From: Ilumatobacter fluminis
Lineage (GTDB): Bacteria > Actinomycetota > Acidimicrobiia > Acidimicrobiales > Ilumatobacteraceae
Length of the DNA: 64,000 bases
Direction: 5' to 3'
Assembly (NCBI RefSeq): GCF_004364865.1
Contig: NZ_SOAU01000001.1
Coordinates: 2,202,001-2,266,000 of the forward strand
Shown: piece after piece, positions 43,935 through 52,535 of the stretch
Numbering within the stretch: position 1 is the first letter of the stretch
How the letters are laid out: the number at the start of each line of letters is the position of its first letter
Program-made: the position numbers and the translations under genes
Notes under the pieces: generated by a model
Database searches by the model: none
Told to the model about the DNA's origin: nothing
The model's input: the letters and a program-made list of their open reading frames with translations, nothing else

Positions 43935-46301
43935 CTATTCGATGGCGCCGACGACGTCGACGGCGAGGTGTGTGTCGGCGAACGACACCAGGCAGATCTC
44001 GCCCTTCGCCGAGAGCTTTACGATCACCTCGTTGGCGACGACGGCACCGGCCGCATAGTTGAGGCTCGACGCGGTGGGGGCCTTGCCGGCGCAGTCCCAG
44101 ATGGTGACGTGGCCGGCACCCGCCGGCGCGATCGCCGTCACGTTGACGACGACGCCGGCTGCGTCGGCGGGCACGTCACCTCGACCACCGATCTGGACCC
44201 GCACGGTCTTGCCGGCCTGTAGGCGAGCACCGGGGCGGCCCTTGCCGTCGAAGTCGGGCTGGCCCGGCCTCGACTCGAAGAAGCGGGCGGGCACGAGCGA
44301 TTCGACGTCGGAACCGTCGGGGATCGCCCCGACGACGTCGATCGCGAGGTGGGTGTCGGCGAACGAGGTCAGGCAGATCTCACCCTTGGACGACAGCTTG
44401 GCGATGATCTCGTTCGGCACGACCGTGCCCGCTGCGTAGTTGAGGCTCGACGCAGTCGGCGCCTTGCCGGCGCAATCCCACACCGTGACGTGGCCGGGAC
44501 CCGACGGGTTGATCGCAGTCACGTTGGCGATCACGCCCTTGGCGTCGGACGGGACGTCACCACGGCCTGCGATCTTCACCCGCACGGTCGCACCCGCCTT
44601 GACCCGAGCGCCGGGACGACCCTGCCCGTCGAAGTCGGGCTGGCCGGGGCGCGACTCGTAGAACCGCGCCGGGGCGAGCGACTCGACCGGGGAACCACTC
44701 GGGATCGCGCCCACCACGTCGACGATCAGATGTGTCTCGGCGAACGACTGGATGCACAACTGGCCCGACGCCGACAGCTTTGCGATGACCTCGTTGGCGA
44801 TCACGGCGCCGGCGGTGTAGTTGAGGCTCGAGGCCGTCGGTGCCCCACCGATGCAGTCCCACACGGTGACGTGACCGGGACCCGACGGTGCGACGGCGGT
44901 GATGTTGGCCACGACGCCCGCCGCTCCCGTCGGCACGTTGCCACGACCGGCGACGTTCAACCGGAGGATCTCGCCGGCGGCGAGACGGCGACCGGGCCTT
45001 CCCTGGCCGTCGAAGTCGGGCTGGCCGGGGCGGGTCTCGAGGAAGCGGGCGGGTGCGAACGACTCGATGCTCCGGGTGCGGGACACGTCGAGAAACGTCG
45101 CTGCGCCGGCGGTCGAGTTGCCGTTGAGGTGCTTCCCGGCGACCATGACCCGGCCGTCGGCGCCCGGAACGACGTCGTACGACCGGAACGTGCCGAGAGA
45201 CGAGACGAGGGGCCCGTAGGTCGACACCTTGGTGCCGGACATGGTGTACTCCCCGATGTTGGTGTACTCCGTGCCCAAGATGGCGCCGTCATCGGTGATC
45301 CCGATGCCGAGGAACGTGGTGTCGAACCTGATCGCCGACGGTGTCACGACTGAACCGTTCGGGGCCAGGGTCATGATCTGGGCGCGTTGCGAGCCTCGCG
45401 TGACGGCGACCCAGTTTCGGGTGACCGGGTCGACGTCGACGAAGACGTACGCCGGGAAACTACCGTTGGTGACGTTCCGGTTGTCGACGTGATGCTCACG
45501 CACGACGTCGAACGACGGCGTGATCAAGGTGTAGCGGCCACCGTCGTCACCGAGGCGACCGACCAGGAACTGGCCGGTGTCGGGGTGCCGGTCGATGCTG
45601 GCGAAGGTGTCGTTGCTGTTCGGCATCGTGCCCGGCAGGTCGACGCGTGCGCCCGGCGCGAGCGCAGCGCTCACCGGCACGACCGTCGTCTTGTGACCTC
45701 CGCTGAGGTTCTCGCACGCATCGGTCGTGGCGAACAGCATCCCGATCGAATAGGCCAGCACGTAGCCGCCGGTCGCCGGGTCGTAGGTGACGTCGTGGCT
45801 CCTTGCGTCGCACCGGGCGTCGCCGCTGTTCACACGGTCGAGCGCTGCGGCGGCGCCGACGGCGCCACTCGTCGCGTCGACCGTCTGGCCGTAGACGCGT
45901 CCGGTCGTGGGGACCGCTGCCGATCGTGGTCCGAAGCGTTGATAGGTGACGAGATACTCCTGCTCGGTCTCGTTGTACACGGCGTGGAGTTGGAGCCCGG
46001 TCGCGTCGAGGCCGCTCGTCGAACCGAAGACGGTGGTGACGATCGGGAACTCGGGCACCCGGACCGTGCCGTCAGCGCGGAAGATCACCGCCGAGATGAG
46101 CGCGTTGTTCGAGGCGACGTACAGGAACTCGTCACGATCGGGGTTGTAGGCGCCCGTGGCGTGCCACACCGCCTCGAACGAGGTCGTCGTGACGAACGTG
46201 GGTGGGTCGTCGATCGGTTGGATGCCCGCCGAGGCGTTGTCGGCGGCGAGTGAGAGGGTGGCCGTCAAGGCGACGGCCGCCGTGATTCGTCGCAGGAACA
46301 T
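43935..46301 (-). CDS. secreted protein with propeller-like domain and three tandem 127-residue repeats
   Basis: 788 residues. Signal peptide about 1-25 (RRITAAVALTATLSLAADNASA). Residues about 35-400 have recurring blade-like strands with aspartate-rich turns (YNPDRDEFLYVAS, YNETEQEYLVTY, YDPATGGYVLAY), suggesting a beta-propeller. From about 413, three tandem units open with ARFLETRPGQPDFDGQG, ARFYESRPGQPDFDGQG and ARFFESRPGQPDFDGKG and each contain GRGDVP or GRGNVP, a central HVTVWDC and a second Cys (LCIQSF, ICLTSF, ICLVSF). Units are 127 residues apart. The FDGxGRPGxR unit looks characteristic of secreted proteins in this bacterial group. No catalytic residues seen; adhesive or structural role inferred. 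Confidence 0.8.
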   Translation of the reverse strand: MFLRRITAAVALTATLSLAADNASAGIQPIDDPPTFVTTTSFEAVWHATGAYNPDRDEFLYVASNNALISAVIFRADGTVRVPEFPIVTTVFGSTSGLDATGLQLHAVYNETEQEYLVTYQRFGPRSAAVPTTGRVYGQTVDATSGAVGAAAALDRVNSGDARCDARSHDVTYDPATGGYVLAYSIGMLFATTDACENLSGGHKTTVVPVSAALAPGARVDLPGTMPNSNDTFASIDRHPDTGQFLVGRLGDDGGRYTLITPSFDVVREHHVDNRNVTNGSFPAYVFVDVDPVTRNWVAVTRGSQRAQIMTLAPNGSVVTPSAIRFDTTFLGIGITDDGAILGTEYTNIGEYTMSGTKVSTYGPLVSSLGTFRSYDVVPGADGRVMVAGKHLNGNSTAGAATFLDVSRTRSIESFAPARFLETRPGQPDFDGQGRPGRRLAAGEILRLNVAGRGNVPTGAAGVVANITAVAPSGPGHVTVWDCIGGAPTASSLNYTAGAVIANEVIAKLSASGQLCIQSFAETHLIVDVVGAIPSGSPVESLAPARFYESRPGQPDFDGQGRPGARVKAGATVRVKIAGRGDVPSDAKGVIANVTAINPSGPGHVTVWDCAGKAPTASSLNYAAGTVVPNEIIAKLSSKGEICLTSFADTHLAIDVVGAIPDGSDVESLVPARFFESRPGQPDFDGKGRPGARLQAGKTVRVQIGGRGDVPADAAGVVVNVTAIAPAGAGHVTIWDCAGKAPTASSLNYAAGAVVANEVIVKLSAKGEICLVSFADTHLAVDVVGAIE
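43938..45066 (-). repeat. three tandem 381-bp coding repeats
   Basis: The marker GAAGTCGGGCTGGCC (plus strand) occurs at 45012, 44631 and 44250, exactly 381 bp apart each time. They encode the three C-terminal units of the secreted protein and are close in DNA sequence, implying recent duplication or gene conversion. Confidence 0.85.
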
Positions 46302-46368
46302 CCGGCGACCTTCGCAACCCGCGGTAACAGCGGGGTAACAGCCACCTCAGGCGGACGACCCGGTGGGC

Positions 46369-46578
46369 TCAGACGAAGATCTCGACGAAGCGCCAGCCGA
46401 GATAGACGACGAGGCCGACCACCAAGAGCTTGAAGTGCCACGGGGTGCTCTCGTCGACCGACTCGTCGGCGGCACGGGCCTCGATCTCACCGACCTGACG
46501 GCCGCACGTCGGGCACGAGCCGTCGTCGTTCAGCGAAGACGGCGTCAGGTACTTCGAGCAGTCTTCGCACCACGGCAC
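46369..46578 (-). CDS. small zinc-ribbon membrane protein
   Basis: 69 residues starting at a GTG, VPWCEDCSKYLTP. An N-terminal four-cysteine zinc ribbon (CEDC, then CPTCG) leads through a charged linker to one transmembrane helix (LLVVGLVVYLGWRFVEIFV) at the C terminus. A longer frame reaches a TTG overlapping the der stop, but the CEDC ribbon at the very start fits the compact form better. Next to der on the same strand (36 bp). Function unknown. Confidence 0.7.
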   Translation of the reverse strand: MPWCEDCSKYLTPSSLNDDGSCPTCGRQVGEIEARAADESVDESTPWHFKLLVVGLVVYLGWRFVEIFV

Positions 46579-46613
46579 GGCGAGGCACGGTACCGCCGCC
46601 GCTCGTGGATTGG

Positions 46614-47960
46614 TCAATCGCTCTTCTTGCGGATGCGGAGCTTGATCGGCGTCGAGCCGAACTCGAACTCCTCGCGGATGCGCCGCTCCAGGTACCGCAC
46701 GTGATGTTGCGGGAGCTCACGGTTCACGAAGAGCGTGAACGTCGGCGGATCGGTGGCACCCTGCACCGCGAACAGCACCTTGGCGCCACCGCCGGCGGGT
46801 GACTGCTGCTGGGCGTCGGCGATGACCTTGTTGACGTCTTTCGTCGGCACCCGGCGGTGGTACTGGGTGATCGCCTCCTGCAGCCGTGGCCGCAGCTTGT
46901 GCACGTTCTTGCCGGTGAGCGCCGAGATCTTGAGCACCGGCACGTCGCCGAGGAAGGCGAGCTTGCGCTTCACGCCGGCCTCGATCTCGATCCGGTGATC
47001 GGGATCGTCGATCAGCTCCCACTTGTTGAGCAGGACCACGATCGGGCAACCCGACGCGTCGACGCGTTCGGCGAGGCGCTGGTCCTGACCGGTGACGCCT
47101 TCGGTGGCGTCGATCACGAGGAGCGCCACGTCGGCGTCGTCGATCGCGCGCAGGGCACGGACCATCGAGTAGTACTCGGCCGAGTCGTCGATGCGAGACC
47201 GGCGGCGCATGCCTGCGGTGTCGACGAAGACGATCGGGCCGTCCTCGGTCTCGACGATCGTGTCGATCGCGTCGCGGGTCGTGCCGGCCATGTCGTGGAC
47301 GACCGAACGGTCTTCGCCGACCAGCCGGTTGAACAGGGTGCTCTTGCCGACGTTCGGGCGACCGACGATCGCGACACGTGGCGCGTCGGGTGCCTCGATC
47401 TCGACGTCGCCCGTCCAGGCGCCCTCGGTCGGCTCGTTGGCGACGGCCTTGTCGCCGAAACGCTCGAGCACGACGTCGAGCAGATCGCCGGCCCGACGGC
47501 CGTGCAGTGCGCTGACCGGGATCGCTTCGCCGAGACCGAGCGACAGGAACTGCCAGAGCTGCTCTTCGCGCTGGTTGTTGTCGGCCTTGTTCGCGACGAC
47601 GATCACCTCGTGGTCGCCACGACGCAGCCAGTTGGCGACCGCCTCGTCCTCCTCGAGGATGCCGACGCTGGCATCGACGACGAACAGCACGAGGTCGGCT
47701 TCCTGGACCGCCGCCTCGACCTGCCGGCTGACCTTGTCGTCGAGGTCGCTGCCCCGCGGCATCCAGCCGCCGGTGTCGATCACCCGGAACGGGACACCGA
47801 GCCACTCGGCTTCGAGTTCCTTGCGGTCACGGGTGACGCCGGGTCGGTCTTCGACGATGGCCTGCTGCTCGCCGAGCACTCGGTTGAACAGGGTGCTCTT
47901 GCCCACGTTGGGGCGACCCACGATGACGAGGGTGGGGAGCTGGGTTTCCATGGCACTCAT
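46614..47960 (-). CDS. der: ribosome-biogenesis GTPase Der (EngA)
   Basis: 448 residues with two GTPase domains and a KH-like tail. P loops GRPNVGKST at residues 15-23 and 200-208; G3 DTGGW and DTAGM; G4 NKAD and NKWE. The C-terminal KH-like region includes KVLFAVQGATDPPTFTLFVN and RYLERRIREEFEF. Der binds the 50S subunit and is needed for its maturation. The ATG (MSAMETQL) overlaps the DUF512 protein's stop by four bases (ATGA), so translation is coupled to it. Confidence 0.97.
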   Translation of the reverse strand: MSAMETQLPTLVIVGRPNVGKSTLFNRVLGEQQAIVEDRPGVTRDRKELEAEWLGVPFRVIDTGGWMPRGSDLDDKVSRQVEAAVQEADLVLFVVDASVGILEEDEAVANWLRRGDHEVIVVANKADNNQREEQLWQFLSLGLGEAIPVSALHGRRAGDLLDVVLERFGDKAVANEPTEGAWTGDVEIEAPDAPRVAIVGRPNVGKSTLFNRLVGEDRSVVHDMAGTTRDAIDTIVETEDGPIVFVDTAGMRRRSRIDDSAEYYSMVRALRAIDDADVALLVIDATEGVTGQDQRLAERVDASGCPIVVLLNKWELIDDPDHRIEIEAGVKRKLAFLGDVPVLKISALTGKNVHKLRPRLQEAITQYHRRVPTKDVNKVIADAQQQSPAGGGAKVLFAVQGATDPPTFTLFVNRELPQHHVRYLERRIREEFEFGSTPIKLRIRKKSD

Positions 47961-49366
47961 GATGCCGTCTCCAATGCGGTTCGCAGGGCGATGCCGTCGG
48001 TGGCGATGATCTCGACGGGGCGCGGCAGCTCGTCGACGGTGACCCCGTCGAGGAAGCGGCCGTCGTCGGAGAGGCACACGTCGGGCACGAGGTAGCGGTG
48101 TCCGACCGGCTGGTCGGACAGGACGCGGGTGAGGTCGGCGCCGGTCATCAAGCCGGTCACGCCGGTGTTGCCGCCGAAGAACTCGTTGGCGACCGGCACG
48201 ACCCGGACGTCGTCGCGTCCGAGCTCGTCGATCAGTGGGGTGATCACCCTGGCGCCGAACTCGCCGCTCAACACGGCCGTAGGAACCTGCTTGGTCCGTC
48301 GGGCACCGAGGGTGACGGGCACCGGCTCGGGCTGCCCCGTGTGGTCGGCGTGGTGATCGCGCTGGCGCAGGCCCGTGTAGGCGGCGGGGTTGGCAGGCAG
48401 GTCGACAGCGGCGAAGAAGCCGCTGCGCACGCCGGTCGCCTCCTCTGCCTCGCCGTGGAACTCCGCTTCGAAAGTGCGGGCCATCCCGATGCCGTCCTCG
48501 TGCATCGGGAATCCCTCGTAGGTCTCCGCGGCCGGGAACGGGCGGTTCGCCATCAGGTAGTACTCGTCGGCGGCGAACACCATCCGGCGTCCGAGGACGG
48601 AATGGAAGATCTGCTGCCACTCGTCGATCAGGTCGACCACCCGGTTGGCCTCGTCGAGGGTGTGGAGGCGCATGGCGTCCTCCTTGTTGAACTTCGACAG
48701 GCCGAGCGGGACGACGGCGACCGATTCGAGTTCGGGGAACCGATCGAGGACGCCGGCGAGAGTGTCGTCGAGCACGTCACCGTCGTTCAGTCCGGGGCAG
48801 ACGACGATCTGGCCGCGCACCTGGATGCCGTGATCGAGCAGCGCCCGCAACCAACGCAGGCTCATCGCCCCGCGCTGGTTCTTGAGCATCCGGTTGCGGA
48901 CGTCGGGATCGGTGGCGTGGATCGACACGTGGAGCGGCGACAACCGCTCGGTGACGACCCGCTCGAGATCCGATTCGGTGAAGCGGGTCAGTGTCGTGAA
49001 GTTGCCGTACAGGAACGAGAGTCGGTAGTCGTCGTCCTTCAGATACAGGCTGCGGCGCATGCCCTTCGGCAACTGGTAGATGAAGCAGAACTCGCAGTGA
49101 TTGTCGCAGGTGCGAACCCGATCGAACACGGCGGACTGCACCTCGACCCCCAGCGGTTCGCCCTCACGCTTGTCGACGACGAGATCGACTTCGATCCCGT
49201 GGCGCATCACCTCGAGGGCGGGGTCGGCGACGTCGGTCGCCATCTGCCACTCGATCACGTCGCGCGGTGCGATGCCGTCGACGCGCGCGATCTCGTCGCC
49301 GGGCTGGAGCCCGGCGCGAGCGGCCGGAGAATCGGGCGCGATCGAGACGACGACAGGTGCGGACAT
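47957..49366 (-). CDS. DUF512 radical-SAM-type protein with N-terminal PDZ-like domain
   Basis: 469 residues. An N-terminal PDZ-like segment (VVVSIAPDSPAARAGLQPGDEI) precedes an iron-sulfur motif of three cysteines, CDNHCEFCFIYQLPKGMR (C-x3-C-x2-C), as in radical SAM enzymes. The C-terminal DUF512 part shows TLAGVLDRFPELESVAVVPLG and VLSGEFGARVITPL. Found widely in actinobacteria and clostridia, often next to der, function not established. Co-translated with der. Confidence 0.88.
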   Translation of the reverse strand: MSAPVVVSIAPDSPAARAGLQPGDEIARVDGIAPRDVIEWQMATDVADPALEVMRHGIEVDLVVDKREGEPLGVEVQSAVFDRVRTCDNHCEFCFIYQLPKGMRRSLYLKDDDYRLSFLYGNFTTLTRFTESDLERVVTERLSPLHVSIHATDPDVRNRMLKNQRGAMSLRWLRALLDHGIQVRGQIVVCPGLNDGDVLDDTLAGVLDRFPELESVAVVPLGLSKFNKEDAMRLHTLDEANRVVDLIDEWQQIFHSVLGRRMVFAADEYYLMANRPFPAAETYEGFPMHEDGIGMARTFEAEFHGEAEEATGVRSGFFAAVDLPANPAAYTGLRQRDHHADHTGQPEPVPVTLGARRTKQVPTAVLSGEFGARVITPLIDELGRDDVRVVPVANEFFGGNTGVTGLMTGADLTRVLSDQPVGHRYLVPDVCLSDDGRFLDGVTVDELPRPVEIIATDGIALRTALETAS

Positions 49367-49458
49367 GGCTGTACCAGGCTACGAGCCGACGGGTCGGACA
49401 CCTCCCGCCGCCGTGTGAGCCCGTCCGGCGACCCGTGCTCGGTACGCTGACCGGCACG

Positions 49459-50493
49459 ATGAATGTCGACCGGGTACTGCTGGCCGAGCCGAGGGGCTTC
49501 TGCGCCGGCGTCGAGATGGCGATCAAGGCCTTGGCGTGGATGGTTCGCACGTTCGAACCGCCCGTGTACTGCTACCACGAGATCGTCCACAACAAGATCG
49601 TGGTGGAGCGCTTCGAGCGCCAGGGCGTCGTCTTCGTCGACGACATCGCCGAGGTGCCCGAGGGACGCCCGATCATGCTGTCGGCCCACGGTTCTGCGCC
49701 CGAAGTCGTGTCGGCCGCCGCCGAGCGCGGCAGCTTCGTCGTCGACTCGGTGTGCCCGCTGGTGACCAAGGTGCACCACGAGGTGAAGGTCCGTTCCGGC
49801 AAGGGCTACCGCATCGTCTACGTCGGCCACGACGGACATGAGGAAGCGGTCGGCACGATGGCGGTCGCCCCCGACTCGATCAACCGGGTCGAGAGCGTGG
49901 CCGAGGTCGACGCCCTGCCCGAGTTCGACCAGCCGGTCGCCCTGCTCGCCCAGACCACCCTCTCCCACCGCGACTGGGAAGGTGTCGCCGTGCGGGTGCG
50001 CGAGCGATTCCCCGACGTCTGGACGCCCGGGCGCTCCGACCTCTGCTTCGCCACCACCAATCGACAGTCGTCGCTGCTGGCGATGGCCCCCGAGTGCGAC
50101 GCGATCGTCGTGATCGGGTCGTCGAACTCGTCGAACACCCGGGCGCTCGAGAAGCTGGCCCGTGAGGCCGGGTGCGAGCGCGTGTACCGCATCAACGTCG
50201 CCGATCAGGTGCCCGACGATCTCGAGGGCATCGTCGGCGTGACCGCCGGCGCGTCGGCCCCGGAGGAACTCGTCGAGGCCGTGTTGGCCCGGCTGGCCCC
50301 GCAGAACGGCATCGACGTCGTCTCGATCACTGACGAGGACGAGTACTTCCCGCCGCCACGGGCGATCCGGGAGCTCCAGGGCTCGATCGAGATGGCCAGC
50401 ACGGCCCTGCTCGGCGGTGCGCTGCTCGAGCGGCCGGCGATGGACGATCGCAGCCTCCCGGCGAGCGACGTGCTCGCCGCCCTCACCGAATAG
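49459..50493 (+). CDS. ispH: 4-hydroxy-3-methylbut-2-enyl diphosphate reductase
   Basis: 344 residues, last step of the MEP isoprenoid pathway: makes IPP and DMAPP from HMBPP with a [4Fe-4S] cluster. Cluster cysteines C15 (PRGFCAGV), C99 (DSVCPLV) and C196 (DLCFATTNRQ) are all present. Other signatures: EIVHNKIVVERF, LSAHGSAPEVV, AQTTLS and GSSNSSNTRAL. The N-terminal start MNVDRVLLAEPRGF fits the family; a longer in-frame start exists upstream but lacks similarity. Divergent from the DUF512 gene. Confidence 0.97.
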   Translation: MNVDRVLLAEPRGFCAGVEMAIKALAWMVRTFEPPVYCYHEIVHNKIVVERFERQGVVFVDDIAEVPEGRPIMLSAHGSAPEVVSAAAERGSFVVDSVCPLVTKVHHEVKVRSGKGYRIVYVGHDGHEEAVGTMAVAPDSINRVESVAEVDALPEFDQPVALLAQTTLSHRDWEGVAVRVRERFPDVWTPGRSDLCFATTNRQSSLLAMAPECDAIVVIGSSNSSNTRALEKLAREAGCERVYRINVADQVPDDLEGIVGVTAGASAPEELVEAVLARLAPQNGIDVVSITDEDEYFPPPRAIRELQGSIEMASTALLGGALLERPAMDDRSLPASDVLAALTE

Positions 50494-50551
50494 TCATCCC
50501 CGAGTCATCACCCTGCGGTCGTCCGCCGCGCCCCCACGAGAAAGAATCACC

Positions 50552-50959
50552 GTGCTCTCCCCCACCGCTGAGACCATCCGCCTGTTCCTGCACGTCATCG
50601 CCGCATCCGTCTGGGTCGGCGGGCAGGTCGTGATGGTGGGGCTCGTGCCCCAGATCCGCAAGACGAACCCCGACGCCGTCAAGGCGATCGCCAATGGCTT
50701 CGGCAAGATCGCCTGGCCGGCGTTCGTCGTCGCCGTGGTGACCGGCATCTGGAACATGTTCGAGGTCGACGCCGGCGGCTGGGCCGCCTACCAGGTCACC
50801 CTCGGCGTGAAGATCATGCTCGTGGCCACGTCGGGCGTGGCCGTCGCCGTCCACCAGTTCGGCCGCTCCAAGGTGGCGCTCGCCGTCGGTGGCGCCGTCG
50901 GCTTCCTCGCCGCCCTCGCCGCCATGTACGTCGGCTTCATCCTCACCACCGGCCGCTGA
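50552..50959 (+). CDS. small four-helix membrane protein
   Basis: 135 residues from a GTG at 50552 preceded by GAGAAAG. Four hydrophobic segments (LFLHVIAASVWVGGQVVMVGLV, AWPAFVVAVVTGIW, IMLVATSGVAVAVH, VGGAVGFLAALAAMYVGFIL). The first helix with HVIAASVWVGGQ resembles CopD/DUF2269-type membrane proteins that may bind a metal or heme through histidine. Function unknown. It starts 59 bp after ispH on the same strand and ends before a strong bidirectional hairpin. Confidence 0.68.
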   Translation: MLSPTAETIRLFLHVIAASVWVGGQVVMVGLVPQIRKTNPDAVKAIANGFGKIAWPAFVVAVVTGIWNMFEVDAGGWAAYQVTLGVKIMLVATSGVAVAVHQFGRSKVALAVGGAVGFLAALAAMYVGFILTTGR

Positions 50960-50972
50960 CACCCCAAAACGC

Positions 50973-51023
50973 CGAATGCGTGAACAAACTGCGGAACTAT
51001 TCCGCAGTTTGTTCACGCCTTCG
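50973..51023. terminator. near-perfect long palindrome between convergent genes
   Basis: A perfect 19-bp stem (50978-50996 with 51000-51018, arm GCGTGAACAAACTGCGGAA) around a 3-base loop, extended by four more pairs past one mismatch to 50973 and 51023. It is AT-richer than the surroundings. It lies between the small membrane protein (stop 50959) and the acyl-CoA dehydrogenase (stop 51028), so a bidirectional terminator is likely, though the perfection is unusual. Confidence 0.8.
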
Positions 51024-51027
51024 CAGG

Positions 51028-52212
51028 TCAGTTGCGGGGGACTTCGCTCCAGGGGACGTCGCGGTCGACGCGGACGTCGCCCGGCAGGCCCAGCACGCGC
51101 TCGCCGAGGATGTTGAGCATGACCTCGGTCGTGCCGCCCTCGATCGAGTTGGCGCGTGACCGCAGGAAGCGCTGCTGACGGCTCGAGCCGCCCATGGCCG
51201 TTTCCGGTCGGGTCATCGCGTACTCGCCGTACAGCATGCCCTCGGCGCCCATCAGGTCGATCATCGCCTCGTACACGGCCTTGTTGAGGTTGGCCGACTC
51301 CATCTTTCCGATCGAGCCCTCCGGACCAGGGTCACCCATGCGGCGGTTCTGGCTGGCACGGATGTTGGTGAGGCGATGCACCTCGGCGCGGATCCACAGC
51401 TCCATGACTCGGTCGCGGGACGCTGCGTCCTTGCCTTCGTCGGGCAGCTCCGACCAGACGGCCATCAGGTCGGCGATCGTGCCCGAACCCTGCGCCGGGA
51501 TGGCACCACCGATGGAGGTGCGCTCGTTCATCAACGTCGTGAGCGAGGCCCGCCACCCGTCGCCGGGCTTGCCGAGCATCTCGGCGTCGGGAATGCGGGT
51601 GTCGGTGAAGTAGACCTCGTTGAACTCCGCCTCGCCCGTCATCTGACGCAACGGGCGGGTCTCGACCGTCGGGTCCTCCATGTCGACCACGAAGGCGGTG
51701 AGGCCGGCGTGCTTCACGGCCTCGGGATCGGTGCGCACCACGAGCAGGCCCCACTTCGAGACGTGGGCGAGGGTGGTCCAGACTTTCTGGCCGTTGACGA
51801 TCCACTCGTCGCCGTCCTTCACGCCACGCGACGAGAGGCCGGCGAAGTCGGAGCCGGAACCGGGCTCGGAGAAGAGCTGACACCAGATGTCTTCGCAGGT
51901 GAAGAGCGGGCGCAGGTACTTCTGCTTCTGCTCTTCGCTGCCCCACACGTGCACGGTCGGACCGCACATGCCGTAGCCGATCGGGTTCCGTGCGCCGCAG
52001 AACGGGCCGCCGGCGTCACGGACGCGTTCGTTGACGATCTGCTGCAGCTTCGGGTTCAGGCCGAGGCCGCCGTATCCCTCGTCGAAGTGGATCCAGGCAA
52101 GACCCAGGTCGTACTGAGCACCCAGGAAGTCCTTCGCCGACGTGGTGGCCGGGGGGTGCGACTCGAGCAGATGCTCGACCAGATCGTTGACGCGCGCTTC
52201 GTCGGAGCTCAT
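51028..52212 (-). CDS. acyl-CoA dehydrogenase family protein
   Basis: 394 residues from MSSDEARVNDLVEHLLE. Acyl-CoA dehydrogenases introduce a double bond into acyl-CoA with FAD. Pieces: FDEGYGGLGLNP, GSEEQKQKYLRPLFTCEDIWCQLFSEPGSGSDFAG (the family's 'E.gsGSD' flavin region), VWTTLAHVSKWGLLVVRTDP, and the C-terminal IEGGTTEVMLNILGERVLGLP. A catalytic Glu cannot be placed with certainty. Such enzymes serve fatty-acid, steroid or branched-chain oxidation. Monocistronic, ending 5 bp after the palindrome, divergent from a lipoprotein gene 323 bp away. Confidence 0.9.
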   Translation of the reverse strand: MSSDEARVNDLVEHLLESHPPATTSAKDFLGAQYDLGLAWIHFDEGYGGLGLNPKLQQIVNERVRDAGGPFCGARNPIGYGMCGPTVHVWGSEEQKQKYLRPLFTCEDIWCQLFSEPGSGSDFAGLSSRGVKDGDEWIVNGQKVWTTLAHVSKWGLLVVRTDPEAVKHAGLTAFVVDMEDPTVETRPLRQMTGEAEFNEVYFTDTRIPDAEMLGKPGDGWRASLTTLMNERTSIGGAIPAQGSGTIADLMAVWSELPDEGKDAASRDRVMELWIRAEVHRLTNIRASQNRRMGDPGPEGSIGKMESANLNKAVYEAMIDLMGAEGMLYGEYAMTRPETAMGGSSRQQRFLRSRANSIEGGTTEVMLNILGERVLGLPGDVRVDRDVPWSEVPRN

Positions 52213-52535
52213 GGCCCGGCACCGTACCGACGCCTCGAGCGCCACGCCGAACCGGACGCCCCACCTTCTCGGCGGCCCGAGGCCCGGCATCCCGAACACC
52301 AACGAACGGTTCGACCGATCTCGGCGCCTTTCGTGCGGGATGCCGGACGTCAGCCGCCGAGAACCGTGGTCGGTAGGCGTTCGCTGCCGTCTTGGCGGCG
52401 ACACGCGCTACCCAGCGACCCAGGGTTCCCGTGATGTCGGCGGCTGCCACCGCGTAGTTGGGCGCCCGAGCAGTCACGACCCGGGAACTGCCTGGTGAGG
52501 TGTGGTGGGGCGGCGGGCCTGACAGACTGCTCCAG
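52213..52535. other. intergenic region with a 94-bp nested dyad
   Basis: No gene seen. A nested inverted repeat occupies 52268-52361: outer arms CTCGGCGGC / GCCGCCGAG, inner arms CCGGCATCCCG (52284) / CGGGATGCCGG (52336), and a central CGAACGGTTCG. This could be a small mobile palindromic element or a regulatory structure between the divergent dehydrogenase and lipoprotein genes. Confidence 0.55.
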
